Source: Methyloglobulus morosus KoM1 | GTDB taxonomy: Bacteria > Pseudomonadota > Gammaproteobacteria > Methylococcales > Methylomonadaceae | Assembly (NCBI RefSeq): GCF_000496735.2 | Contig: NZ_AYLO01000128.1 | Location: 6,497-43,179 of the forward strand | Reading direction: 5' to 3' | Length of the DNA: 36,683 nucleotides | Part shown: piece after piece, positions 8,553 through 16,052 of the stretch | How the letters are laid out: every line of letters begins with the position of its first letter | Numbering within the stretch: the first letter of the stretch is position 1 | Program-made: the position numbers and the translations under genes | The notes under the pieces: model-generated | Database searches by the model: none | What the model was told of the DNA's origin: nothing | Seen by the model: only the letters and a program-made list of their open reading frames with translations

Positions 8553-9473
8553 ATGGTGAAGTTTTTATCGCTTGGTCTGATAGCCGTTTTCTTCTCTGCA
8601 TCTATCGTAGCAGAAGAAATAGAAGATCATACCAAGATGTTGATGGATCACGGCGACGGACATTTGATGGAAATGTCTGGCGGTATGGTGATGGGGCAAA
8701 ATACGGATAAGTTGCCTGGCGGTTGCGACAGTATTTCTGAAACCAAGGAAGTAACCGTACATGCCGGACATAAATATGCGGAGAAATTTCCTGGCAGGAT
8801 GTTTGCCTTTGATACCCAGGAATTCAATTTCAAGCCTTGCACTAAGTTGACGATCCATTTCATCAACGAAGATAAGATCCGCCATCAGTGGATGATGCAC
8901 GGTTTGCCGAAATACCTGTACCCCAAAGGCATGTTCCATTTGGAAGTGTCCGGTCCGGCAAAGATTTCGGGTACGCTGATCCTCCCGCCCGGCGACAAAA
9001 CCTATCTGGTTCATTGCGACATTGCCCAGCACATGGAGAAAGGCATGAAGGCGCAATTGAAAGTCGGTGACGGTGACGGCGACTTACCCAGCATTCCTGG
9101 GGTTACCGCTTTTGTGGTACCTGATGACTACAATGCCGGACCTACGGAAATCTTCGCTGCGGCAAAAGTAACAGAAGCGGATATTGCTGCCGCAAACGAA
9201 AAATTGGTACAAGATGAAGCCGCAAAAAAGGCCAGCAAAATCGCTGCAGCACAACCTGACTCTTTTGTTTCAGGCATTACGGTTATCGGTTTGGCACTGG
9301 GTTTGATACTGTCTGCCGTAATGGGCAGACGATTTAAAGGCAAAACAATTGCTGAAGCCACAGTAGAGTGTTTCAATTTATTGGGCGTATTTTTGGGTTT
9401 TATCAAAGGTTTGGTTTTAAGGTTAATTGGACTCGTTTTTTCTTCTAAAAACAAAGTCTTGCCTAGTAAATAG
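8553..9473 (+). CDS. Membrane-anchored cupredoxin-like protein
   Basis: The 306-residue protein has a signal peptide (cleavage near A20), then a Met/His-rich stretch (residues 26-47 with H26, M29, M31, H33, H37, M39, M41, M45, M47), then a cupredoxin-like domain (about 65-172). Type 1 copper ligands are arranged as expected: an upstream histidine (H111 in RHQWMMHG; H116 is an alternative), then C155-x4-H160-x4-M165 in VHCDIAQHMEKGM. An Ala-rich linker (200-235) leads to a transmembrane helix (about 239-257) and a second, amphipathic hydrophobic segment (about 273-296). This points to an electron carrier or copper-binding protein held on the outer face of the inner membrane. AAGG sits 5 bases before the ATG. 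A strong terminator follows, so it closes the transcript begun at 7867. Confidence 0.85.
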   Translation: MVKFLSLGLIAVFFSASIVAEEIEDHTKMLMDHGDGHLMEMSGGMVMGQNTDKLPGGCDSISETKEVTVHAGHKYAEKFPGRMFAFDTQEFNFKPCTKLTIHFINEDKIRHQWMMHGLPKYLYPKGMFHLEVSGPAKISGTLILPPGDKTYLVHCDIAQHMEKGMKAQLKVGDGDGDLPSIPGVTAFVVPDDYNAGPTEIFAAAKVTEADIAAANEKLVQDEAAKKASKIAAAQPDSFVSGITVIGLALGLILSAVMGRRFKGKTIAEATVECFNLLGVFLGFIKGLVLRLIGLVFSSKNKVLPSK

Positions 9474-9492
9474 AGTTAATCTACATAAAAAA

Positions 9493-9523
9493 GGCCCTGC
9501 AAACCATTGCGGGGCTTTTTTTT
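9493..9523 (+). terminator. Rho-independent terminator after the cupredoxin gene
   Basis: A 9-bp stem (9494-9502 pairing with 9507-9515, one G-T pair) with an ACCA loop is followed by eight T residues (9516-9523). An A-run precedes the left arm, so it could also act on the minus strand. It lies 20 bases after the cupredoxin stop. Confidence 0.92.
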
Positions 9524-9552
9524 GGATAATGTTTTTTTGCGGGAATGAGTAA

Positions 9553-9978
9553 GTGCAACAGGCTACCGTTGATCTTTGGGAACTGTTTTTGAGCGCTTTT
9601 ATCTCTTCGACCATTGCTCCAGGCGGTTCTGAAGCGGTGTTAGCTTATATGGCATCGACGGGGAGTTATCGTATCGAGAACCTGATTGTTGCCGCAACTG
9701 TGGGCAATACCCTAGGCGCAATGACCACTTGGGGATTAGGGATGTTAGCGGCAAGAAAATATCCGGTTGCGACGTTGTTATCGGCAGAGAAACAAAAAGC
9801 ACTGGTAACCGTTAAAACAAGAGGGCTTTGGACGCTGTTTTTTTCATGGTTGCCTGTCGTCGGTGATGCCCTGTGTTTTGCCGGAGGCTGGCTAAGGTTG
9901 CCTTTATTTTCGGCTTTTTTAATTATTATGTTCGGTAAGCTTTGCCGGTATTTAGTCATTGCATGGTTATTTATATAA
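9553..9978 (+). CDS. YqaA-like small inner-membrane protein (DedA/SNARE-associated superfamily)
   Basis: The protein is 141 residues, the same length as E. coli YqaA, starting at GTG (9553) with GGGA about 8 bases upstream; no in-frame ATG fits. It has the YqaA pattern: an N-terminal SAFISSTIAPGGSEAVLAYM re-entrant-type segment, GNTLGAMTTWGLGM, an amphipathic middle with LLSAEKQKA, then FFSWLPVVGDALCFAGGWLR and a final hydrophobic helix. YqaA-type proteins are distant relatives of DedA flippase-like proteins; their substrate is not known. It follows the terminator at 9493-9523, so it probably has its own promoter, and lies 58 bp before the next membrane protein gene. Confidence 0.88.
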   Translation: MQQATVDLWELFLSAFISSTIAPGGSEAVLAYMASTGSYRIENLIVAATVGNTLGAMTTWGLGMLAARKYPVATLLSAEKQKALVTVKTRGLWTLFFSWLPVVGDALCFAGGWLRLPLFSAFLIIMFGKLCRYLVIAWLFI

Positions 9979-10036
9979 AATTCAACAGCCCACAAAATAG
10001 TGTGGAAGGCTTTCCAGCCTGTGGTTTAAGTTCATA

Positions 10037-10822
10037 ATGTTGCGCCATTTTCCACAACTTAATGTAGCTTATCCCCATAAAAAACGGGATTATTTCATCG
10101 CCGCGTTCACTTTTTTTTGCGTCGCCGTGTGCTTGATAAGCGATGCGGATGCTGCGATTGAAAAACAAAACGCCCTGGGCGTATGTGGATGGGTATTCTT
10201 AATTGGCTTGCTTTTAGGGGAATCCCTAGAGATCAGGGTACAGGTCGCCATAGCCGTGATTTTTGCCACGATTGGCGAGCATTTTGCTTCGCCCTATATG
10301 GGCGGCTATACCTATCGGTTTCATAATGTGCCGGCTTATGTGCCGCCTGGTCATGGCATGGTTTACCTGACGGCAGTTGCCTTGGCGCGGTCTGGACTGT
10401 TTCAACGCTACGCAAGGGAAATTGCTAAATTAGTGATAGCTGTGTGCGGCGTATGGTCGCTATGGGGAATTAGTGGCATACCCGACCAAGGCGATGCCGT
10501 TGGTGCCATGCTGTTTTGCGTTTTTTTGGCTTATTTGTTCAAAGGCCGTTCACCCATGGTTTATCTCGCCGCCTTCTTCATTACCACTTGGTTAGAGCTC
10601 ATCGGGACTGCCGTTGGCACTTGGAAATGGGCGGCCATTGACCCCGTCTTGGGTTGGGCTCAAGGCAATCCACCCAGCGGAGTGGCGGCATGGTATTGCC
10701 TGGTCGATGCAGTCGCCCTAGGCGGCTCCGCTACCGTCTTGAATTTAATGAAAAACGCCAATATGTGGACAAAGCTAGGGCTACTAAGGAAAAGTGCTTA
10801 TCAAGGTGCTGGCCCTGAATAA
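10037..10822 (+). CDS. Polytopic membrane protein of unknown function
   Basis: The 261-residue protein is strongly hydrophobic, with about seven or eight predicted membrane helices. Distinctive motifs are GEHFASPYMGGYTYRFHNVPAY followed by VPPGHGMVYL, and later TTWLELIGTAVGTWKWA with a polar GWAQGNPPSG loop. The PPGHG and ELxGT-W pattern is shared by a family of uncharacterised bacterial membrane proteins and is loosely reminiscent of carotenoid-pathway membrane proteins such as CruF, but I cannot assign a reaction. It starts at ATG 10037 after a poor ribosome site. It is probably expressed with the YqaA-like gene just upstream. Confidence 0.8.
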   Translation: MLRHFPQLNVAYPHKKRDYFIAAFTFFCVAVCLISDADAAIEKQNALGVCGWVFLIGLLLGESLEIRVQVAIAVIFATIGEHFASPYMGGYTYRFHNVPAYVPPGHGMVYLTAVALARSGLFQRYAREIAKLVIAVCGVWSLWGISGIPDQGDAVGAMLFCVFLAYLFKGRSPMVYLAAFFITTWLELIGTAVGTWKWAAIDPVLGWAQGNPPSGVAAWYCLVDAVALGGSATVLNLMKNANMWTKLGLLRKSAYQGAGPE

Positions 10823-11149
10823 GACGGTTTCGTTCATGAATCGGCAAGTTCAAGACAAACGGAACCAACCGCTTACCTTTCCTATTGGGTTTGTAGGGAC
10901 ATCATCGGGGTTTCCTTTAATAATCCCAGCCAATAAGAAATCAAGCTGTTATCGTAAAAACAGGGATAATCGAAGCAAAAACATTCGACCAAACCCTGAA
11001 TAAAATTTGTATCTGGTTTAAAATTGGACACATTCGTCCAATTTAACGCACCTAGGCACTATGAAGCTAAGTGCTTTAAGATAGGCCCTTTATACGGCAA
11101 CCCGTCTCTGCCATAACCGAGATGAAACCATCAAGCATGAGGAAAACCT
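10823..11149. other. Intergenic stretch before the superoxide reductase-like gene
   Basis: No gene is supported. A 69-codon open frame overlapping the end of the upstream gene has no family resemblance, and its second half is rich in charged and polar residues without pattern. The notable content is the inverted repeat at 11021-11044, listed separately. Confidence 0.5.
11021..11044. promoter_or_regulatory. Operator-like perfect 9-bp inverted repeat
   Basis: AAATTGGAC (11021-11029) and GTCCAATTT (11036-11044) are exact reverse complements separated by ACATTC. It is 105 bases before the superoxide reductase-like start. The lack of a following T-run and its position argue for a regulator-binding site over a terminator. 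The cognate regulator cannot be named from the sequence. Confidence 0.5.
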
Positions 11150-11578
11150 ATGGAACGTCGTGATTTTATCAGATTGGGGATGGCCGGCTTAGGTTCATCC
11201 ATCCTTGCACCGGAATTAGTCCTCGCGAAAAGCGTACAATCGACTTCTCCAGTGAGCGATATTTATTACACCAAAGAGTCTCCTGGACGATGGAAAGACA
11301 AGGTTGCCGGACATTTGCCCAGTATCGGCATAGAGAAGTCAGGCTCTAAAATCTCCATTAGGGTCGTCACATCACACGAAATGAGAGGTTTCGAGCATTA
11401 CATCGTCAAGCATGTCTTATTGGACCAAAACTACAAGTTCATCGACGAACACCTGTTTAATCCGGACAAAGACAAGGCAGCCGTATCAACCTTTACGCTA
11501 GACAATTATAACGGCCCGGTCTATGCGCTGAGTATGTGCAATAAGCATGACTTGTGGCTGAATTCGGCAAACGTATGA
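11150..11578 (+). CDS. Tat-exported superoxide reductase-like (desulfoferrodoxin C-terminal domain) protein
   Basis: This 142-residue protein opens with a twin-arginine signal (ERRDFIRLGMAGLG) and continues into a single domain like the iron centre II of superoxide reductases. Candidate ligands are H55 (GHLPSIGIEK), H76 and H83 (HEMRGFEHYI), C130 and H133 (MCNKHDLW), matching the family's four-His one-Cys site, except that the H76-H83 spacing is one residue longer than the usual HPMTPEHYI-type motif. The N-terminal rubredoxin-like iron domain is absent. Such proteins reduce superoxide to peroxide; Tat export would put a folded, metal-loaded protein in the periplasm. AGGA lies 6 bases upstream of the ATG. 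Catalysis is inferred; a non-catalytic relative is possible. Confidence 0.85.
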   Translation: MERRDFIRLGMAGLGSSILAPELVLAKSVQSTSPVSDIYYTKESPGRWKDKVAGHLPSIGIEKSGSKISIRVVTSHEMRGFEHYIVKHVLLDQNYKFIDEHLFNPDKDKAAVSTFTLDNYNGPVYALSMCNKHDLWLNSANV

Positions 11579-11782
11579 TACGGATCGCATGGGTTGGGGT
11601 TTCTCTTGTTAGCCATAACGACAAAATAAGCGGCTATCACCCGAATACGACTGTATGCATTTAGTTTAATGCGTCAACCATAATGATGAAAAACGCGTTG
11701 TCAATTCAAGCAATCGTCGAGATCTTCGGGCAGAGTCAACAGAATAATTTGGCAAACGGCCTCATTGATTAACGCTGACTGC

Positions 11783-12883
11783 ATGTTACCTATAAAAGTG
11801 CCCAATAAAATCTTGGTTATCGCCATGCCTTATTTGGGCGATGTGCTTCTTGCCACGCCTTTATTTCATTCCTTAAAACGGGCTTTCCCAAATGCCCAAT
11901 TGGATGTTTTGGTGTTTCGCAATTGTGCAGTCATGCTCGAAGGCAATCCCGACATTAATCGAGTAATTACTACGCCCAATCGCCCCACACACACTGAAAA
12001 ATGGCTATTGTTCAAACAAATATTTAGGCGATACGACTTGGCGATGGCAATCCAAACCGGCGACCGACCATTTTTTTACACTCTATTCGCCTCGCCGATA
12101 CGCGTAAATGTCGTACCGCCAAAAAAATCCACCGGATGGTGGAAGCGCTTTTTCGCATATCGCTGGACTGAGTTTGATAACGATAATACCCATACCGTCT
12201 TACAAAATTTAAAATTACTGGATTTGCTAAATATCCCGCCTTATTTTTTGGTCATTCCGCCACGATCCAACAACATCCAACAACTGCAGAATCGCTTTGC
12301 TTTCCTATTGGATACTGCACCTTATGTAGTTATCCACCCCCTGCCCCAATGGACTTACAAACGCTGGACGCTGGACGCTTGGCAAGAAACAGCCGAATAC
12401 CTTAACAACCTAGGATTCAAGTTGGTGCTTTCCGGCGGGCCCATTCAGGAAGAAATAGATTACGTCGCCAATTTGGCAAGTAAGCTACCGGACGGCGTAG
12501 TCAATTTGGCAGGTCAAGTTACAATCGCAGAGCTTACCCACATTATTGCACAAGCAAGATTATTCATAGGTCCTGATACGGGGATAACCCACTTGGCCGC
12601 TGCGACTGGAATCCCGGTTATTGCACTCTTTGGGCCGACCAACCCGGTAAAATGGTCTCCCTGGCCTAACGGTTACCAGCACAACAAAAATCCTTTTGAA
12701 AGGGTAGGCACCCAGCAAGTCAATAATGTATTTTTGGTGCAAGGTGAGGGTGATTGCGTTCCTTGCCATCAAGAAGGCTGTGATAGGAATCGCCTGAGTC
12801 GTAGCGAATGCCTAGATGACTTATTGCCTGAAAAAATAAAAGCTATTGCCCTGTCGATATTACAAAGCGAAGCCCAAGCATGA
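11783..12883 (+). CDS. Glycosyltransferase family 9, LPS heptosyltransferase-like
   Basis: The protein is 366 residues from the ATG at 11783; a TTG six codons upstream is less likely because the GT9 fold begins right at KILVIAMPYLGDVLLATPLF. It carries the family's N-terminal donor-independent motif and the C-terminal nucleotide-sugar site GPDTGITHLAAATGIPVIALFG with PTNPVKWSPWP. GT9 enzymes transfer heptose from ADP-heptose to the inner LPS core at the cytoplasmic face of the inner membrane. It resembles the WaaQ/RfaQ type more than WaaC or WaaF, but subfamily assignment is uncertain. It heads the LPS operon; its TGA overlaps the next ATG by four bases. Confidence 0.9.
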   Translation: MLPIKVPNKILVIAMPYLGDVLLATPLFHSLKRAFPNAQLDVLVFRNCAVMLEGNPDINRVITTPNRPTHTEKWLLFKQIFRRYDLAMAIQTGDRPFFYTLFASPIRVNVVPPKKSTGWWKRFFAYRWTEFDNDNTHTVLQNLKLLDLLNIPPYFLVIPPRSNNIQQLQNRFAFLLDTAPYVVIHPLPQWTYKRWTLDAWQETAEYLNNLGFKLVLSGGPIQEEIDYVANLASKLPDGVVNLAGQVTIAELTHIIAQARLFIGPDTGITHLAAATGIPVIALFGPTNPVKWSPWPNGYQHNKNPFERVGTQQVNNVFLVQGEGDCVPCHQEGCDRNRLSRSECLDDLLPEKIKAIALSILQSEAQA

Positions 12884-13959
12884 ATATCCTTCATACAGAG
12901 TCCAGCATGAATTGGGGAGGGCAAGAATTCAGGACGGTTTTAGAAAACCTTTATCTCAATCAACATGGATACCAATCGTGGCTATTATGCCATTCGGATA
13001 GCCAAATATACAAAAAAGGAAAATTACTGGGAGCGAATGTTGTGGCTATGGACTTAACCTGTTCATGGCGGATCGACACAGCAATGAGAATATTCTTTTT
13101 TTGCAAAAAAAATAGCATCAGCCTTATTAACTCGCACGGTTCGAAAGATTCCTCCCTTTGCCTAATGAGCTATTTTCTGGGGATACCGCTAATAAGAAGC
13201 CGACAGATTACCAATCCCATAAGGAAATTCTTCTCATACATGCATGGCTGTACACATATCATGGTGGCCGCTCACGCGATCAAAAACAGCCTGTTAAAGG
13301 CGGGGATCAATGAAAATAAAATCACTGTCATCGGGGAAGGTGTCGATTTAAATCAGTTTAACCCCGCTGTCGATTCGACTTATTTAAAGGCAGAATTTGG
13401 CATTGCGGATGATGACGGCGTTGTTGTAAACATCGGCATGATTCGGGAAGATAAAGGACAAATCTATTTTTTAGAAGCCGCCCGGATTATTTTGGCGCAT
13501 AAGAAATCCATTAAATTTTTTATAGTTGGCGAAGGCACGGGCAATAAAAAGCTAGAACAACAACTTCGCGCATTGATTAAACAATACGGCATCGAAAAAA
13601 ATGTTTTCATCACAGGTTATAGGGAAGATATAGCCGCTTTTACTCATTTGGCGAATGTCATCGTCGTTGCTTCAATCAGTACTGAAGCGCAGTCGAGAGT
13701 TGTACCCCAAGCCTTTGCCACACGCAGGACGGTCGTATCGACCGACATAGGCGGATTAACTGAACTTGTTAAAGATGGGCTTACCGGCCTTGTTATCCCT
13801 CCTAGAAATGCGGCTGCCATGGCAACAGCTATTTCAAGGATACTGGAGGATAAACAACTAAGACAAAAGCTCGAAAATAATGCCTTTGAATTGGCGGAAC
13901 GCTCTTTATCGTTTGATACCATGATGAAAAGAACTATCGAGTTATATGAATCATTTTAG
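12880..13959 (+). CDS. Glycosyltransferase family 4 (LPS core)
   Basis: The 359-residue protein begins within ATGA shared with the upstream stop, a sign of translational coupling. The N-terminal domain starts MNILHTESSMNWGGQEFR, with the glycine-rich acceptor-side loop; the C-terminal Glycos_transf_1 domain shows VVNIGMIREDKGQIYFLEA, a GEGTGNKKLEQQL segment, VFITGYREDIAAF, and the E-x7-E region around STEAQSRVVPQAFA, followed by TDIGGLTELVKDGLTG. These are retaining transferases using nucleotide sugars in the cytoplasm. Context makes it an LPS core transferase, but donor and acceptor are unknown. Confidence 0.9.
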   Translation: MNILHTESSMNWGGQEFRTVLENLYLNQHGYQSWLLCHSDSQIYKKGKLLGANVVAMDLTCSWRIDTAMRIFFFCKKNSISLINSHGSKDSSLCLMSYFLGIPLIRSRQITNPIRKFFSYMHGCTHIMVAAHAIKNSLLKAGINENKITVIGEGVDLNQFNPAVDSTYLKAEFGIADDDGVVVNIGMIREDKGQIYFLEAARIILAHKKSIKFFIVGEGTGNKKLEQQLRALIKQYGIEKNVFITGYREDIAAFTHLANVIVVASISTEAQSRVVPQAFATRRTVVSTDIGGLTELVKDGLTGLVIPPRNAAAMATAISRILEDKQLRQKLENNAFELAERSLSFDTMMKRTIELYESF

Positions 13960-13972
13960 CTTTTTGCATTAG

Positions 13973-15175
13973 ATGGCTATTGAAACTTTCGGAAAAATAC
14001 AACAGGCGGCGATTAAAGCGGGTGGCGCCTTTTCTGCGTTATTTATCTTCGCCATTTATTTTTCCACCAGCGTGTCCGTTATTGTGTCCGTTATCCTAGC
14101 CGTGTCGTGGTTGCTTTCGGCTCAATTTAAGGGCTTGCCCAACACATTAAAACACTATCCCGTATCGGCATGGTCGCTAGCGTTATTTGTCTGTTTTATT
14201 ATTGGCGCCAGTTACGGCTCCGCTGCCCCAAACGAAGCGTTTTCGCTCATAAAAAAATATAGGGAACTGTTTTTTATCCCCGTGTTAATCGCGTTTTTAC
14301 AAATTGGTCAGTATCGCGATTGGACCTGGAAGGTTTTTATACTGGCATCAGTATTGACGTTATTAGGTTCATTTTTAATGGGTATGGGCTTGCTTGGCGC
14401 CGACAACCAGCTTGACCCTTCCTTCAAAAGCCGCATCACACACAGTATTTTCATCGCTTTTTTTGCCTTTTTCTGCCTGCACAAATTTTACGATGCTATG
14501 CGACCCAACAAACTTTATCTCGTTTTGTTTAGTTTATGTGTGGTTGATCTTTTTTTTATCGTGCAAGGCCGTACAGGGCAAATGATCACCATTGCATTGA
14601 TTTTGTTGTTTGCCTTGCAACGGTTAAGCAAAAAAAAGCGTTTATTTATCGTCCTCGTGGTTGCACTGTTATTGACACTTTTTGTTAACTTCTCCGACAA
14701 GGCCAGTCGAATTTTTGAAGCCGTCAATGATACACAAAGCTATTTAGATTCTGAGACTGATCAGGGCGGGTCATCGATGGGGCAGCGATATTCTTTTTGG
14801 GAAAATTCAGTAAAATTAATCGCCGAAAAACCTTTATTGGGTTATGGTACAGGCAGTTTTAATAAAGAATATCAACGCATTGCTAACGGCGAAAGAATCC
14901 TGACCCGTAACCCGCACAATGAATTTCTCATGATAACAATACAATTGGGGTTATTAGGTTTACTGGTCTACTTAGGGTTTCTTGGCAGTCAGTATTACTA
15001 TGCAAGGACATTACCCAACCCTGAAAAATGGCTGGCGCAAGGCCTTTTACTGTCTTTGCTCATTACCAGCTTTTTTAACACGCCTTTTCTGGACCACACC
15101 GAAGGGCACTGGTTTGCGACCATGATCGCCTTGTGCTTTGCTGCGTCACCAAATAATTCGTCGCGCCATGCCTAA
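13973..15175 (+). CDS. O-antigen ligase family (Wzy_C) membrane protein
   Basis: A 400-residue polytopic protein with about 11-12 hydrophobic segments and one large periplasmic loop carrying the O-antigen ligase/polymerase signature: GQRYSFWENSVKLIAEKPLL and then GTGSFNKEYQ followed by RNPHNEFLMITIQLGLLG, where the histidine of the PHNE motif is the family's key residue. WaaL proteins join undecaprenyl-linked polymer to lipid A-core on the periplasmic face. The gene context (core transferases and msbA) favours a ligase over a Wzy polymerase, though the two share the domain. Its stop overlaps the following GT2 start by eight bases. Confidence 0.87.
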   Translation: MAIETFGKIQQAAIKAGGAFSALFIFAIYFSTSVSVIVSVILAVSWLLSAQFKGLPNTLKHYPVSAWSLALFVCFIIGASYGSAAPNEAFSLIKKYRELFFIPVLIAFLQIGQYRDWTWKVFILASVLTLLGSFLMGMGLLGADNQLDPSFKSRITHSIFIAFFAFFCLHKFYDAMRPNKLYLVLFSLCVVDLFFIVQGRTGQMITIALILLFALQRLSKKKRLFIVLVVALLLTLFVNFSDKASRIFEAVNDTQSYLDSETDQGGSSMGQRYSFWENSVKLIAEKPLLGYGTGSFNKEYQRIANGERILTRNPHNEFLMITIQLGLLGLLVYLGFLGSQYYYARTLPNPEKWLAQGLLLSLLITSFFNTPFLDHTEGHWFATMIALCFAASPNNSSRHA

Positions 15176-15998
15176 TGGCGAGATTGTGATTTCCGTCATA
15201 GTAACGACGTACAACTGGCCAGAAGCACTGACGCTTTGTTTAGGCAGTTTATATGTCCAACAAGATTCCCGTTTTGAAATTATTATTGCCGACGACGGCT
15301 CCAATGCAAACAACTTGGCATTGAACAAAGCGTGTTGCGAAAACAGCCCTGTCGATATCCACTACGCCTATCATGAAGATTCAGGCTTTAGGGCGGGTAC
15401 CATCAGGAATAAAGCGGTTGCCTTGAGCAGAGGTGAGTATCTATTGTTCATCGATGGGGATTGTGTGTTATTGCCTGATTTTATCGCCAAGCACCGCCGC
15501 CTTGCCGCAATGGGTTATTTTGTCCCAGGAAATCGTGTTTTATTAAGCCCAAAATTTACGCAGGAAGTCATTGGGCAGCAGCTATCATTACATTACCAAC
15601 CTTTTTACTACTTCCTATTCCTACGGTTACAAAACAAAATTAATCGTGTATCCGCATTTTTGCAATTGCCTTTAGGTTTTTTAAGACAACTACAGCCTAA
15701 AAAATGGCAAAAAGCCATGACTTGCAACCTAGGCGTATGGAAAAATGACTTCCTTGCGGTCAATGGTTTTGACGAACTGTTTGAAGGCTGGGGTTATGAA
15801 GATTCTGATCTGGTTATCCGCCTGATACATGCCGGCGTTAAACGTAAAGAAGGCCGATTTGCTGTGCCTGTATTGCATCTGTGGCATCCACAGAATGACC
15901 GGCAACAGCACGACAAAAATTTCCAACGCTTACAGGAACGACTGGATCAACCCGATTTTATTTCCGCAAAACAAGGGATTTCCCAGTATTTGGAATAA
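15168..15998 (+). CDS. Glycosyltransferase family 2 with galactosyltransferase-like C-terminal part
   Basis: The ATG at 15168 gives 276 residues and starts just before the GT-A fold (IVISVIVTTYNWPEALTLCL); a TTG ten codons upstream lies deeper within the ligase gene and is less likely. Visible motifs are IIADDGSN, FRAGTIRNKAVALSRGEYLL, the metal-binding IDGD of LFIDGDC, and GWGYEDSDLVIRLIHAG, a pattern typical of GT2 proteins whose C-terminal part resembles the galactosyltransferase PF02709 region. It is inverting and cytoplasmic, probably adding an LPS core sugar. It is followed after 54 bp by msbA. Confidence 0.88.
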   Translation: MPNGEIVISVIVTTYNWPEALTLCLGSLYVQQDSRFEIIIADDGSNANNLALNKACCENSPVDIHYAYHEDSGFRAGTIRNKAVALSRGEYLLFIDGDCVLLPDFIAKHRRLAAMGYFVPGNRVLLSPKFTQEVIGQQLSLHYQPFYYFLFLRLQNKINRVSAFLQLPLGFLRQLQPKKWQKAMTCNLGVWKNDFLAVNGFDELFEGWGYEDSDLVIRLIHAGVKRKEGRFAVPVLHLWHPQNDRQQHDKNFQRLQERLDQPDFISAKQGISQYLE

Positions 15999-16052
15999 TT
16001 TCTTACGCCAAAAACTGGATAGCTGGCCGCGCTTCATGTACTCTTCACACCT

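Noticed and set aside
8565-9056. 163-codon minus-strand frame within the cupredoxin gene
   Set aside because: Antisense to a well-supported exported protein, with no signal or family similarity.
10794-11003. 69-codon plus-strand frame after the polytopic membrane protein gene
   Set aside because: It overlaps the preceding gene, lacks a ribosome site and has low-complexity polar text.
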